Virus record (IMG/VR): IMGVR_UViG_3300015024_000001
Coordinates: 1 to 64,000 of that record
Length of the DNA stretch: 64,000 bases
Source: a virus
Direction: 5' to 3' (one strand)
Numbering within the stretch: position 1 is the stretch's first letter; every line of letters starts with the position of its first letter. Below the pieces are notes generated by a model, which was not told the DNA's origin, did no database searches, and saw only the letters and a program-made list of their open reading frames with translations. Below are positions 1-7,213 of this stretch, one piece after another. Position numbers and translations under genes: made by a program.

Positions 1-405
1 TATGGGAGCAAAAACTAATCAAAAGTTTGTCCAAATTCCTACCGCTAAGCTCAAAGAACGAATTAAACAACTGTGCGAACTCTATGGAATTGAGTTCATA
101 GAAACTGAAGAAAGTTATACTTCCAAGGCTTCGTTTGTGGATAGAGACTACCTACCTACTATTGGTGCAAAACCCGATGGGTGGAAAGAATCTGGCAGAC
201 GGGTTAAGCGTGGTTTGTATCGCACTGGTTCGCTTAATTGGCACATCAATGCAGACTGTAATGGTGCTGCAAATATACTCAGAAAAGTAGCGACAATGTT
301 AGGGCTTTGCCTTAATGGAGTTGGTAGAGGGACTTTGGCAGCCCCTCAGAGAATTAAACTTTAATTACTCTGGAATCTCAGCGCTGAAGCGACTGAGAGT
401 GTCAA
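1..405 (+). mobile_element. Right part of a TnpB-only IS200/IS605-type element
   Basis: The window opens inside a TnpB gene. After its stop at 362-364 there is a bulged hairpin at 377-397 (arms CTCAG-CGCT and AGCG-A-CTGAG), then AGTGTCAA ending at 405. The complete element at 23125-24436 ends the same way: a hairpin with one bulged base followed by GTGTCAA. In this family the right end also encodes the 3' part of the TnpB guide RNA, and the flank just beyond it (from 406) would be the guide. The sequence after 405 resumes an RNA ligase coding frame, so the element appears inserted in that gene. The left end lies outside the window. Confidence 0.8.
2..364 (+). CDS. tnpB: TnpB RNA-guided nuclease, C-terminal part (partial at window edge)
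   Basis: The last 120 residues of a TnpB-family protein. Near the N-terminal side are the NQKFVQIP segment and the TEESYTSKASFVDRD block typical of cyanobacterial TnpB; residues 83-92 carry the NADCNGAANI block that holds the third RuvC aspartate. The usual CxxC zinc-ribbon pairs are not evident here, as in the ESYTSK-type subgroup. The true start is upstream of base 1; the ATG at 2 is only the first in-frame methionine. The transposase partner TnpA is not visible. The protein differs clearly from the TnpB at 23221-24366, so two unrelated insertions are present. Confidence 0.85.
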   Translation: MGAKTNQKFVQIPTAKLKERIKQLCELYGIEFIETEESYTSKASFVDRDYLPTIGAKPDGWKESGRRVKRGLYRTGSLNWHINADCNGAANILRKVATMLGLCLNGVGRGTLAAPQRIKL

Positions 406-826
406 TGATGCTTTTATATTAGTTATTAAAAGATACCCTAATATTAGATTCTGTGCAGAGAATATGTATACTAAACATACAATTCACTACAAAAACTTAA
501 AATCACTGTTGTTGATTCATAGTATATGGGATGGTGATATTTGTTTATCGTGGGAAGAGGTGCGGTCTGTTTGTTTTATTATGGACTTAATGCTCGTACC
601 TACTATCTATAATGGTCTATATAACGAAACTGCTATCTGTAAACTTGATAATGTCAGTGATTACTTAGGTGATCCAGTTGAAGGTTATGTGGTACGAAAT
701 ACTAATAAATTTTCATATGATGACTTTGCAAAAAACGTAGCTAAATATGTCAGACCTGATTTTGTTATAGAAGGTGATACACATTGGTTTCAACAAGAAA
801 GAGTAAAAAATGAACTTAGAATTTAG
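406..826 (+). pseudogene. RNA ligase, 3' portion, interrupted by the upstream TnpB element
   Basis: The frame is open from 365, through the element's right end, to the stop at 826. Residues after the junction match the C-terminal half of phage RNA ligases: RFCAENMYTKHTIHY just before and after the ATG at 464, then LSWEEV, VPTIYNG, the nucleotidyltransferase motif DPVEGYVVR (about residues 71-79 from the ATG) and KYVRPDF followed by a THW signature. The lysine-nucleophile motif KxDG is missing and should lie upstream of the element. An ATG at 464 could still give a 120-residue fragment, but without the active-site lysine it could not form the ligase-AMP intermediate. The 3' end overlaps the next gene by 17 bases. 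Confidence 0.7.
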
Positions 827-1043
827 TTGGTTAGAAGGTAATAGACCTATTCTTGTACCACCTGATAATAGGATTGATAGATACATAGAGTGTATCCTAG
901 AGTGTTATCCAGAAAACGATGCAACAACTGTATCAGATAATCTTAGACCTAATGCAAGACTAAAACAACACATAGGTGAAATTCTAGATTGGATATATGA
1001 TAAACAAGGTAATAGTTATACAGTAACATGGCATCAAGAATAA
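810..1043 (+). CDS. Unknown small acidic protein
   Basis: 77 residues starting inside the end of the RNA ligase remnant and running into the start of the next gene (16-base overlap), so translation is probably coupled. It contains a polar middle (ENDATTVSDNLRPNARLK) and aromatic residues near both ends. No domain is recognised. The overlapping arrangement with neighbours on both sides is the main support for its being real. Confidence 0.6.
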   Translation: MNLEFSWLEGNRPILVPPDNRIDRYIECILECYPENDATTVSDNLRPNARLKQHIGEILDWIYDKQGNSYTVTWHQE

Positions 1044-1621
1044 CAGCTAAGACATTCGGTACGGGTTCTCTCGGATATACAACAGCACGTAGAACAGAGG
1101 CAGGTGATGATGTCCTTAAACGTAAGGATGATATTTCCTGTGAAGCTTATGGGTTGATTGATCTAGTTAATGCATGGCTTGGTAGAGTCAAAAACTATAA
1201 CCAGTCTGTGGAACTCTGTGTGGAACTACAGAATGCCATGTTGAATATAGGCTCTATGATTTTCTCATCATTGTATGCTAACTATGAAGTCAATACATCA
1301 CGTACCATTAAGAATATAGAAAAGAGGTTAGTAGAGATTGATCCTTTGTTATCCTCAACTGAATTTATTTTATATGGTGTTGACATTATACATGCTGATT
1401 GGGGGATTCTCAACACAGAGATCCGTCGTGCAGAATCAAAATTTGTGGGTTGGGTTTATTCACAAGATATATCTATCAAAGATATGCAGAAATATGCACA
1501 ACAAATTGACTTACTTAATATTATGTCTAAGTGGGCTTACTCTGAAGCTCGTTATTACGCACATATAACACAACAACAACAGGAAATTTGGGTATCAGAA
1601 TATGGAACGGCAGATTTATAA
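1028..1621 (+). CDS. PduO/MMAB-type cobalamin adenosyltransferase-like protein
   Basis: 197 residues that follow the layout of PduO-type ATP:cob(I)alamin adenosyltransferases. An N-terminal GTGSLGYTT replaces the usual TGDxGxT loop. KDDISCEAYGLIDLVNAWLG (about 33-52) corresponds to the family KDDxRVEAYGxxDExNxxxG block, and IEKRLVEIDP, then FILYG, then IRRAESK match the FILPGG and RRAER regions. Several residues used for ATP and cofactor binding differ: the Arg of RVEAYG is Cys, the Glu of DE is Leu, and the second Arg of RRAER is Ser. The fold is therefore likely but activity is doubtful. Enzymes of this family make adenosylcobalamin, the cofactor of class II ribonucleotide reductase. The stop overlaps the next ATG as TAATG. 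Confidence 0.55.
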   Translation: MASRITAKTFGTGSLGYTTARRTEAGDDVLKRKDDISCEAYGLIDLVNAWLGRVKNYNQSVELCVELQNAMLNIGSMIFSSLYANYEVNTSRTIKNIEKRLVEIDPLLSSTEFILYGVDIIHADWGILNTEIRRAESKFVGWVYSQDISIKDMQKYAQQIDLLNIMSKWAYSEARYYAHITQQQQEIWVSEYGTADL

Positions 1622-1833
1622 TGCTACACAAACTTGGACATACAATTAAACAAGGTTGGAGATTATTTTTCTGTACAGTGACACAACTTATCTATGTTTA
1701 TAGCTATACCTATATTCTTTTTGATGGTACTAAATTCTTTGGTTTAGCTAAAGATGATTATGTACTAGTTAGAGGAATATTTGAAACTAGTGTACTTGAA
1801 AGTTTTGAAAAAGATAATAGTTTAGGATACTAA
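1621..1833 (+). CDS. Unknown small hydrophobic protein
   Basis: 70 residues. I place the start at the ATG that overlaps the previous stop (TAATG), not at the earlier in-frame ATG at 1588, because such overlaps are common here. A hydrophobic, aromatic stretch rich in Tyr, Phe and Ile (about residues 14-32) could be one membrane segment; the remainder is charged. No family is recognised. Confidence 0.5.
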   Translation: MLHKLGHTIKQGWRLFFCTVTQLIYVYSYTYILFDGTKFFGLAKDDYVLVRGIFETSVLESFEKDNSLGY

Positions 1834-1838
1834 ATAAA

Positions 1839-1997
1839 ATGGAAGATGATATTGAAGTATATGAGGATTACGTATATGTTGAGGAATACATAGATAATGA
1901 GCCTGGTATATCGGAAGAGGATAAGGAAGAGTTTATGGAACACTTTTACGCTTCTATAAGAAATGCCTCTTTAGATGATGAAGATGATGAGGATTAA
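1839..1997 (+). CDS. Very acidic 52-residue protein
   Basis: A short frame just after the preceding gene. About two fifths of its residues are Asp or Glu (for example MEDDIEVYEDY at the start and DDEDDED at the end). Such proteins may mimic DNA or bind basic partners, but nothing here proves a role. It fills the space between two neighbouring genes without a gap. Confidence 0.5.
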   Translation: MEDDIEVYEDYVYVEEYIDNEPGISEEDKEEFMEHFYASIRNASLDDEDDED

Positions 1998-2040
1998 TTG
2001 ATACACACACGCGAAGAATTAGAACAGGAAGGTTATATTT

Positions 2041-2451
2041 ATGCTACATATTAAATGGGAAAATGGAGATCACAAGATTGACTGGTTAATCACACGCAAA
2101 CAAGAAGAACTAATGCGTAATTACAGACGACCACTACAGCGAAAATTAGCTGAAGAACAAGCAGCTAAATACAGACGCGATCCTGATAAATATAGAGTTT
2201 TGGGATATGTGACTGATTTACTAGATCAAGATATTTATGCACCTTATCTCGGCGCTGTTGGTGGTGATACATACATTTTTCACAAAATAGATGACGAATA
2301 CGCTATACAGTATCAGTATCTAGATGCAAAGCCTATTTGGTTAACAGCAGAGTTAGGTATTAAAGCTGATGGTGTTTATACAGTGATACCTACTGGATTG
2401 GGTTATATTGTCAAGTATCAAGTGGATATCACAGATTATGATAAATGGTAA
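2041..2451 (+). CDS. Unknown 136-residue protein
   Basis: The N-terminal third is charged and rich in Arg, Lys and Gln (RKQEELMRNYRRPLQRKLAEEQ), likely helical. The rest alternates hydrophobic and polar residues with many Tyr and Asp, as in a small beta-rich domain. AGGAAGG about 10 bases upstream gives a plausible ribosome site. The 3' end overlaps the next gene. No known family recognised. Confidence 0.6.
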   Translation: MLHIKWENGDHKIDWLITRKQEELMRNYRRPLQRKLAEEQAAKYRRDPDKYRVLGYVTDLLDQDIYAPYLGAVGGDTYIFHKIDDEYAIQYQYLDAKPIWLTAELGIKADGVYTVIPTGLGYIVKYQVDITDYDKW

Positions 2452-2698
2452 TGAAATTGCTGGCGTACTTACAGTTGACTACTTTAAACCATCTGGTAGA
2501 TGGTATGATACTATTGCAATAGAGGTAACTTTTGCAGAGTTATCAGAAAAATGGTTATTTGATGATGGCTACTGTGACCTATTCTTCAAGAAAACAGGTC
2601 ATCCAGTACCACATCCTTATTACACAAGTTTTATTAGACTTGAAAATCAACATCCTAAAGACCATAATTTTTGTCGTTATTTAATACAACCACTATAA
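2438..2698 (+). CDS. Unknown 86-residue protein
   Basis: Start taken at the ATG at 2438, overlapping the previous gene by 14 bases; an earlier TTG at 2408 is in frame but would lengthen the overlap. The protein is rich in aromatic residues (FKPSGRWYDT, HPYYTSF) and ends close to the dUTPase start. No domain recognised. Confidence 0.55.
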   Translation: MINGNEIAGVLTVDYFKPSGRWYDTIAIEVTFAELSEKWLFDDGYCDLFFKKTGHPVPHPYYTSFIRLENQHPKDHNFCRYLIQPL

Positions 2699-2702
2699 AC
2701 AG

Positions 2703-3434
2703 ATGCATCTTAAAATACAACCATTAACACCTGAAACTCTTTCTTTCTACGGTAATCACAATTATAATTTGCAAGGTGATTGTGGTTATGATTTAGGACT
2801 TGCCAAAGATACAAAAGTATATTTCAAAGCAACAACTAAAATCAATCTACAAGTTATCATTGTTGGTTGGGAGACTATATCAGATTGTGACTTTACAGGT
2901 CAATCTTTTGAAGATCAACTACCATGTGACTTCTTAATTGTACCTCGCTCATCTATTTCCAAGACAGCATTACGTTTGGCTAATGCTATAGGGACTATAG
3001 ATAAGAATTACAGAGGTAGCTTGATTGTAGCATTGGATTACTTAGATTTACGAACAGAACAACAACTACCTTTGCTAACTGAACTAGAGACAGGTTTTCA
3101 GTATTCTATATTACAAAAAGGCACAAGACTGGTGCAGATTATTGCTCCAGTTTTCAGACAGATTGACAGCACACAGATTGTTTCTGAGCATGATACTACA
3201 GAACGTGGTGATGGTAGTTTTGGTAGTACCGATAAAATCTATACACCTGATGAGATTAGAGTTGGTTCTAAAACAGTAATGTCCCATGTAGAGAGAACAG
3301 CTTACCTAAAGAACTCAGAACTTGGGAAGTTATATGGTTTCCCACAAAATGATGAGAAAGTATATAAACCTGAAGATATCTCTCTACCTTATGTTGAACG
3401 TCAAGAACAGATTAGAAAATTGTTAGGTAAGTAA
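2703..3434 (+). CDS. dut: dUTPase (deoxyuridine 5'-triphosphate nucleotidohydrolase)
   Basis: Hydrolyses dUTP to dUMP and pyrophosphate, keeping uracil out of DNA and supplying dUMP to ThyX, encoded 3 kb downstream. All five trimeric-dUTPase motifs are visible: I GYDLG (about 28-32), II PRSS (about 81-84), III AIGTIDKNYRG (about 96-106), IV KGTRLVQ, and V RGDGSFGSTD (about 168-177), where Ser replaces the usual second Gly. A tail of about 65 residues after motif V is longer than usual and unrecognised. A copy of the dispersed TTCTACGG motif lies in the codons for FYG near the N-terminus. Confidence 0.85.
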   Translation: MHLKIQPLTPETLSFYGNHNYNLQGDCGYDLGLAKDTKVYFKATTKINLQVIIVGWETISDCDFTGQSFEDQLPCDFLIVPRSSISKTALRLANAIGTIDKNYRGSLIVALDYLDLRTEQQLPLLTELETGFQYSILQKGTRLVQIIAPVFRQIDSTQIVSEHDTTERGDGSFGSTDKIYTPDEIRVGSKTVMSHVERTAYLKNSELGKLYGFPQNDEKVYKPEDISLPYVERQEQIRKLLGK

Positions 3435-3437
3435 CAC

Positions 3438-3869
3438 ATGATTACCATAGAAGAGGAGTTTAAATTAGAAGCTGACATCATTGCTCTGAAGCAACAGCTT
3501 CTTGTACTAAAAGAAGGTTTGCTGAGTAAAGAAAGAGAATTGTGGTGGCTACAAAGACCACACATTGCAGACTTTGCAAATGAATGGTACTATGAGTCTA
3601 CAGATGATGGTGGTCATTCTCCTGTATGGCGACCTCATCATGTAGACCTTAGCAAGAAGTGGTTATCTATTGTTGGTAATCAAGCATTTATTGATAGACA
3701 ACTTTTCTTTATTGCAGAAAAATATGAATCTGACTGTGATGAGGGAGAGTATCCTAATCACCTTATTTGTGGGTTAGGTGAAGATATTTATTGTGAGTAC
3801 TCTAATAACCCCTATCCTAATTTTGTAGATGCACCAGATACAGTGAGGAATCCTAACTATGCAAACTAA
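3438..3869 (+). CDS. WWL-family paralogue A, coiled-coil N-terminus
   Basis: 143 residues. The first 35 form a heptad-like helix (EADIIALKQQLLVLKEGLL) followed by ELWWLQRPHIADF. The same WWL-x-x-P-(hydrophobic)-x-x-F signature occurs in the proteins at 3859-4185 and 5196-5546, so the three are paralogues. The remainder is acidic and aromatic. A CCATAGAA motif copy lies at 3445-3452. Function unknown; a helical dimer with a conserved Trp pair suggests a protein-binding module. Confidence 0.65.
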   Translation: MITIEEEFKLEADIIALKQQLLVLKEGLLSKERELWWLQRPHIADFANEWYYESTDDGGHSPVWRPHHVDLSKKWLSIVGNQAFIDRQLFFIAEKYESDCDEGEYPNHLICGLGEDIYCEYSNNPYPNFVDAPDTVRNPNYAN

Positions 3870-4185
3870 TGAACTTATTGACAAAGCACTTGAACTACAA
3901 CAACTAGTTTGGTGGCTAGATAACCCTACTATTAAATCCTTTTTTCTATCTTGTGAATGTCATAGTAATAATGAAAATCGTTCTTTTTATCTAAAGATTC
4001 AGAATAGTGAATATAATCTAACAGTAGATATTACAGCTAGATTTTTAGTAATGGTGTCTAATTATCCAATTGATATCAATAAAACACATAATGAACATGT
4101 ATACAGACCATATCCTACAGATGTTGAAATCGAGACTAGAATCGACCACATTTTATATACACTAACTTTTGACGGTACACCATAA
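3859..4185 (+). CDS. WWL-family paralogue B
   Basis: 108 residues beginning inside the end of paralogue A. The helix is shorter (NELIDKALELQQL) and leads into VWWLDNPTIKSFF, matching the signature of paralogues A and C. The C-terminal part is probably beta-rich. No enzyme motif seen. Confidence 0.6.
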   Translation: MQTNELIDKALELQQLVWWLDNPTIKSFFLSCECHSNNENRSFYLKIQNSEYNLTVDITARFLVMVSNYPIDINKTHNEHVYRPYPTDVEIETRIDHILYTLTFDGTP

Positions 4186-4186
4186 T

Positions 4187-4984
4187 ATGCGAGTTCTAAG
4201 CACAACAGCTTGTACAGGTCGTAGCTTTGACGAGTTTCTAGAGATATACCAGATCTTGAAAGAACCCCTTAATCTACAAGGGCTGGAAGTCGCAATTGGC
4301 ATAAATTTCACTACAGATGATATTCCTAAAATCAAACAAGCTAGTATCGACACAGTTTTATGGCATGATGCTTTTTGGTTTGTTGACAACCACAAACAGG
4401 AAACATACCCTACTGTAATTGCTGAGTATTTCGATTTACACGAGCTTTTCTGTCAAAACGACATTAATGTACCTTTATGGTCTATACACCCATACAAAAG
4501 TCATAGACCAGAGGCTATGTGGACAGATGCTTTATATCAAGACTTCCATATCGAATATTGGGCTGATTTTGAGTATGTATTACCTAGGGATAGTGACTGT
4601 GGATCTCATTATTACTACACATCTCGTAATTTTCAGATTGTATTTGAGAATATGTTACCTAATGCACCTTGCTATAATAATCTAGAATCTATCCTGCAAA
4701 GTAGTAGGTACAATAACTTCTGTATTGACTATAGCCATATAAATGTTTGGTGCAACAACAATCGTGAGCAGACTATTATAGAATGTTTGCTAGCTACTGA
4801 AAAAGCTGAAGAAATACACCTATCATCTAATAAAGGTCGTCGTGATTCACATGACTACATAGAAGAAAATGAGTGGTTCATGCCTTACTTAAACTCTATT
4901 GAACAGACACACAAACATCTGTATATCACCTACGAATCACTACCTATAAAATACAAAGAATATGGAAGATTGGACAAACGGTAA
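4187..4984 (+). CDS. Xylose-isomerase-like TIM-barrel protein
   Basis: 265 residues from the ATG at 4187, one base after the preceding stop; a TTG at 4169 is the alternative. The sequence has the rhythm of the AP-endonuclease-2/xylose-isomerase-like TIM barrel: a strand with VAIGINFT, then LWSIHPY, an acidic metal-ligand candidate in FENMLPN, a CIDYSHINV strand and EIHLSSNKGRRDSHD. The last resembles the His/Asp metal site of sugar-phosphate isomerase/epimerase-like proteins. Substrate unknown; a role in carbohydrate or base modification is only a guess. It overlaps the next gene by 23 bases. Confidence 0.5.
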   Translation: MRVLSTTACTGRSFDEFLEIYQILKEPLNLQGLEVAIGINFTTDDIPKIKQASIDTVLWHDAFWFVDNHKQETYPTVIAEYFDLHELFCQNDINVPLWSIHPYKSHRPEAMWTDALYQDFHIEYWADFEYVLPRDSDCGSHYYYTSRNFQIVFENMLPNAPCYNNLESILQSSRYNNFCIDYSHINVWCNNNREQTIIECLLATEKAEEIHLSSNKGRRDSHDYIEENEWFMPYLNSIEQTHKHLYITYESLPIKYKEYGRLDKR

Positions 4985-5189
4985 AACTTGTATTGACTGC
5001 CAATACTGTGTAGAAGTAAAAAAACATCCTTGGAATAACCTCACACATAGTAAAGGTGGTATGCGAGATCATATGGGTTTTGCTTGTCTTTTATTTCAAG
5101 AGGATAACAAGATAGCTATTTTCATGGATCATGCTGACAGTTTTTGTGAATGTTTTACGACTAAAGATGTAGCCATAGAGGAGGTTTGA
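4962..5189 (+). CDS. Small cysteine-rich protein, probable zinc binder
   Basis: 75 residues with CIDCQYC near the start, an isolated Cys in GFACLLF and CECF near the end, a spacing compatible with one zinc site. Coupled to the previous gene by overlap and followed by GAGGAGG, the ribosome site of the next gene. No named family. Confidence 0.6.
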   Translation: MEDWTNGKTCIDCQYCVEVKKHPWNNLTHSKGGMRDHMGFACLLFQEDNKIAIFMDHADSFCECFTTKDVAIEEV

Positions 5190-5195
5190 TAAACT

Positions 5196-5546
5196 ATGAG
5201 TAACTTTATTGGCATCCAGATCGAGTCCGTAGGAAGAAACATCAGTTTATTGGAATCTAAACTCAAAGAGCAGAAACGACAGTTGGTGTTATGGCAAAGA
5301 CAGAAGTGGTGGTTAGAACATCCCACTGTATCTTACTTTACTGCACGTACAACTTGGGAAACTAACTATGGACATTCAGAATGGGAACAAGAGCTTTCCT
5401 TCTACGTTGATTCTGTTTTTCAGTTAGATAACTCTAGCATAGATTTTCAGAATCGTGGTTTGTTTGATAGTTATCCTCCCTTAGAAGAGGATGTAAGAGA
5501 TGACGATGAATTTGTAACATATAGAAATCTATTTTTATGCACATAA
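5196..5546 (+). CDS. WWL-family paralogue C
   Basis: 116 residues. An N-terminal helix (SLLESKLKEQKRQLVLWQRQ) runs into KWWLEHPTVSYF, the signature shared with 3438-3869 and 3859-4185. A strong GAGGAGG ribosome site precedes the ATG. The 3' end overlaps the capsid-like mini-gene by 10 bases. Function unknown. Confidence 0.65.
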   Translation: MSNFIGIQIESVGRNISLLESKLKEQKRQLVLWQRQKWWLEHPTVSYFTARTTWETNYGHSEWEQELSFYVDSVFQLDNSSIDFQNRGLFDSYPPLEEDVRDDDEFVTYRNLFLCT

Positions 5547-5863
5547 GACAATGGCTACAAGAAGACTTACAAAAACGGCAGTGTGCTATTGTAATCAACG
5601 AAACATTATGGCAACTGAGTAAGACCGTAGAAAAAGAAGTGGAGGAGAGCTTTTATCAGGAACTGTTAGACCTCAATTATCCTGATGAAACTGAAACCTA
5701 TATGGCTGCAAATTTAGCAGGAGCGAAAGCTAGAAATATACCACTTCAAAACACTATGAATTCTGATGGTGGGATTATTGTTGGTTACAACCATGAGCTT
5801 GCCTCCATACTACTTGTCAATAATTTACAAAGTTTAGTGAGAGAAAAATATGCAAATATTTAG
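5537..5863 (+). CDS. Miniature paralogue of the major capsid protein
   Basis: 108 residues matching two separated parts of the major capsid protein encoded at 57587-58720. Residues 6-27 align with capsid residues 7-28 (shared W-L-x-E-x-L-Q-x-R-Q and E-T-L-W-x-L). Residues 64-103 align with capsid 110-148 (shared A-R-x-I-x-x-Q-N-x-M-x-x-D-G, then I-x-G-x-N and N-L-x-x-L-V-R). By eye about half of the first block and two fifths of the second are identical. The capsid core between and after them is absent. It lies in the early block, far from the structural genes. It may act as a capsid-assembly partner, decoy or size regulator, but that is inference. A dispersed CCGTAGAA copy is at 5625. Confidence 0.75.
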   Translation: MHIRQWLQEDLQKRQCAIVINETLWQLSKTVEKEVEESFYQELLDLNYPDETETYMAANLAGAKARNIPLQNTMNSDGGIIVGYNHELASILLVNNLQSLVREKYANI

Positions 5864-6026
5864 AGTAGGTATGTTTGATGTACAACGTCGTTTACCTAAC
5901 CAAGAGGTGCATCTTGGTTTTAACACAGAGGAAGATTGTCTAGTATGGATTGATGCTAACAATCGTAATTGGGCAGAATACAATACACCAAGTCATTATT
6001 TTATAGGTTTATTACATGCAGATTGA
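5850..6026 (+). CDS. Unknown 58-residue protein
   Basis: Starts within the end of the capsid-like mini-gene (14-base overlap) and ends 11 bases into thyX. The sequence has a mixed alpha/beta look with a conserved-looking EEDCLVWIDA segment. Nothing is recognised; the nested overlaps support translation. Confidence 0.55.
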   Translation: MQIFRVGMFDVQRRLPNQEVHLGFNTEEDCLVWIDANNRNWAEYNTPSHYFIGLLHAD

Positions 6027-6660
6027 ACTACTATCGCATTTTGGTGACGATACTATGGTGGCAAATGTTGCCAGAGTTTCATATGCTAAAGAAGCATCTA
6101 ATTACACTGAAGAACAAAATGCTAAACTGATCAACTACCTATACAAACATGGTCACACAAGTTGTTTTAGACATCCTCAGTTACAGTTTAGAATTAAGTG
6201 TCCAATTTACGTTGAACGCCAGTTGTTTAAACACCAGACTGGAATTTCTGTTAACTCTATCTCAGGTAGATATGTTGATTTCAGTGACTCTTACTACACT
6301 ATTGACCACTGGCGTAGACAGTCAAAGTCATCTAAACAAGGTAGTGATGGGTTGTTAAGTCCTGACCAGCAACTAACAGCCAAGACCGTAGAAGAAAAGG
6401 TTCTGACTATCTGTAAACAGGCATACCAAGATTTACTAGCTATGGGTGTAGCAAAAGAACAAGCACGGTCTGTACTACCCTTGTCACTAGAAACCGAGTT
6501 TATTTGGACTGGTTCACTTCTAGCTTTCTTTCATATGTGTGACTTACGACTGAAATCTGATGCTCAAGCTGAAACTAGGTGGATTGTGGAGCAGATGTTA
6601 CTACAGATAGTAGAGCTTAAAGACTTCACACACAGTTTACAAGCTTGGTTCGGTAATTAG
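6016..6660 (+). CDS. thyX: Flavin-dependent thymidylate synthase
   Basis: Makes dTMP from dUMP using FAD, NADPH and methylene-tetrahydrofolate. Of 214 residues, 67-86 carry the ThyX signature region as ERQLFKHQ followed by TGISVNSISGRY. The usual RHRxxS core reads KHQ here, an unusual variant of the flavin/substrate site, while the downstream Ser, Asn and Arg remain. The C-terminal block has ARSVLP, then LRLKSDAQAETR, as in the family. It pairs with the upstream dUTPase and the dNMP kinase as a thymidylate supply route. A CCGTAGAAGAAAAGG motif copy at 6386 encodes TVEEK. Confidence 0.88.
   Translation: MQIELLSHFGDDTMVANVARVSYAKEASNYTEEQNAKLINYLYKHGHTSCFRHPQLQFRIKCPIYVERQLFKHQTGISVNSISGRYVDFSDSYYTIDHWRRQSKSSKQGSDGLLSPDQQLTAKTVEEKVLTICKQAYQDLLAMGVAKEQARSVLPLSLETEFIWTGSLLAFFHMCDLRLKSDAQAETRWIVEQMLLQIVELKDFTHSLQAWFGN
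6384..6400 (+). repeat. Dispersed motif CCRTAGAA + purine run (exemplar copy)
   Basis: One of at least 33 copies found by eye. Copies reading CCRTAGAA on + start at 3445, 5625, 6386, 8725, 12001, 14416, 31107, 31742, 38040, 42996, 50466, 54936, 56493, 61603. Copies reading TTCTAYGG on + start at 2745, 7708, 8085, 10248, 14081, 15996, 17986, 21482, 23054, 29662, 32172, 34852, 37723, 40999, 43933, 46413, 48219, 52640, 63500. Most are followed on the motif strand by 5-7 purines, mainly A. They occur in both orientations and in different codon phases (encoding TVEEK, FYG, LLW, LLR, PSTV or FSST), so the conservation is at the DNA level. Confidence 0.75.
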
Positions 6661-6719
6661 GACTTAACTACCGTGCTATATACAATCCTCACACTCTCTT
6701 CTATGTTGGTTATTTTGTT

Positions 6720-6950
6720 ATGACTGTATATGCTGTTGGTTTAATTTACAATGATGAGTGGGAAGGTGAAGTAGTTCAACATTATTCACTTTGGTCTGAT
6801 CACAAGAGAGCTAGAGAAGAAGCACTTAAACAAGATATTCGTTTTGCTAGTGCTATTGTAGTACAACCTTTTACTATAGATAACCCTAACCAATTTTTTG
6901 ATGCTGAAATCATTAAAAGTCATGCTTCTTTTGTGAGGTATGGATGTTGA
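6720..6950 (+). CDS. Unknown 76-residue protein
   Basis: Follows thyX after 59 bases that hold an imperfect hairpin at 6651-6673 without a T run. The N-terminus TVYAVGLIYNDEWEGEVV suggests a small beta-sheet protein. It overlaps the next gene by 7 bases. No family recognised. Confidence 0.55.
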   Translation: MTVYAVGLIYNDEWEGEVVQHYSLWSDHKRAREEALKQDIRFASAIVVQPFTIDNPNQFFDAEIIKSHASFVRYGC

Positions 6951-7213
6951 AAATCATTTTCTCAGATAATGTTGATTTTGGCTTACCTGATCATTTAGTA
7001 GAGGAATCTTGTATTCAAGTACTAGGTAGGTTAGAAAATAACCCAACTAATACTTTCGTACATAGAACAGGTCAGATATTAGTATGGAGTACTTTTATAA
7101 AATTAATTAGGAATGAATATAATGGGTTACGATCTGAAGTTGAATTTCACACTATTGATGGTAAAGGAAAATGCGTAGACGACATGATGCTTACTACACA
7201 GAACAAGGATTGA
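6944..7213 (+). CDS. Unknown 89-residue protein
   Basis: Overlaps its neighbours on both sides; the downstream methyltransferase starts 43 bases before its end. Hydrophobic N-terminus (MLKIIFSDNV), polar remainder. No domain seen. Confidence 0.5.
   Translation: MLKIIFSDNVDFGLPDHLVEESCIQVLGRLENNPTNTFVHRTGQILVWSTFIKLIRNEYNGLRSEVEFHTIDGKGKCVDDMMLTTQNKD

Noticed and set aside
1588-1620. Earlier start for the gene at 1621
   Set aside because: It would overlap the adenosyltransferase-like gene by 34 bases, while the TAATG arrangement matches neighbouring genes.
6651-6673. Hairpin after thyX as a terminator
   Set aside because: Imperfect 9-bp stem with a mismatch and no T run.
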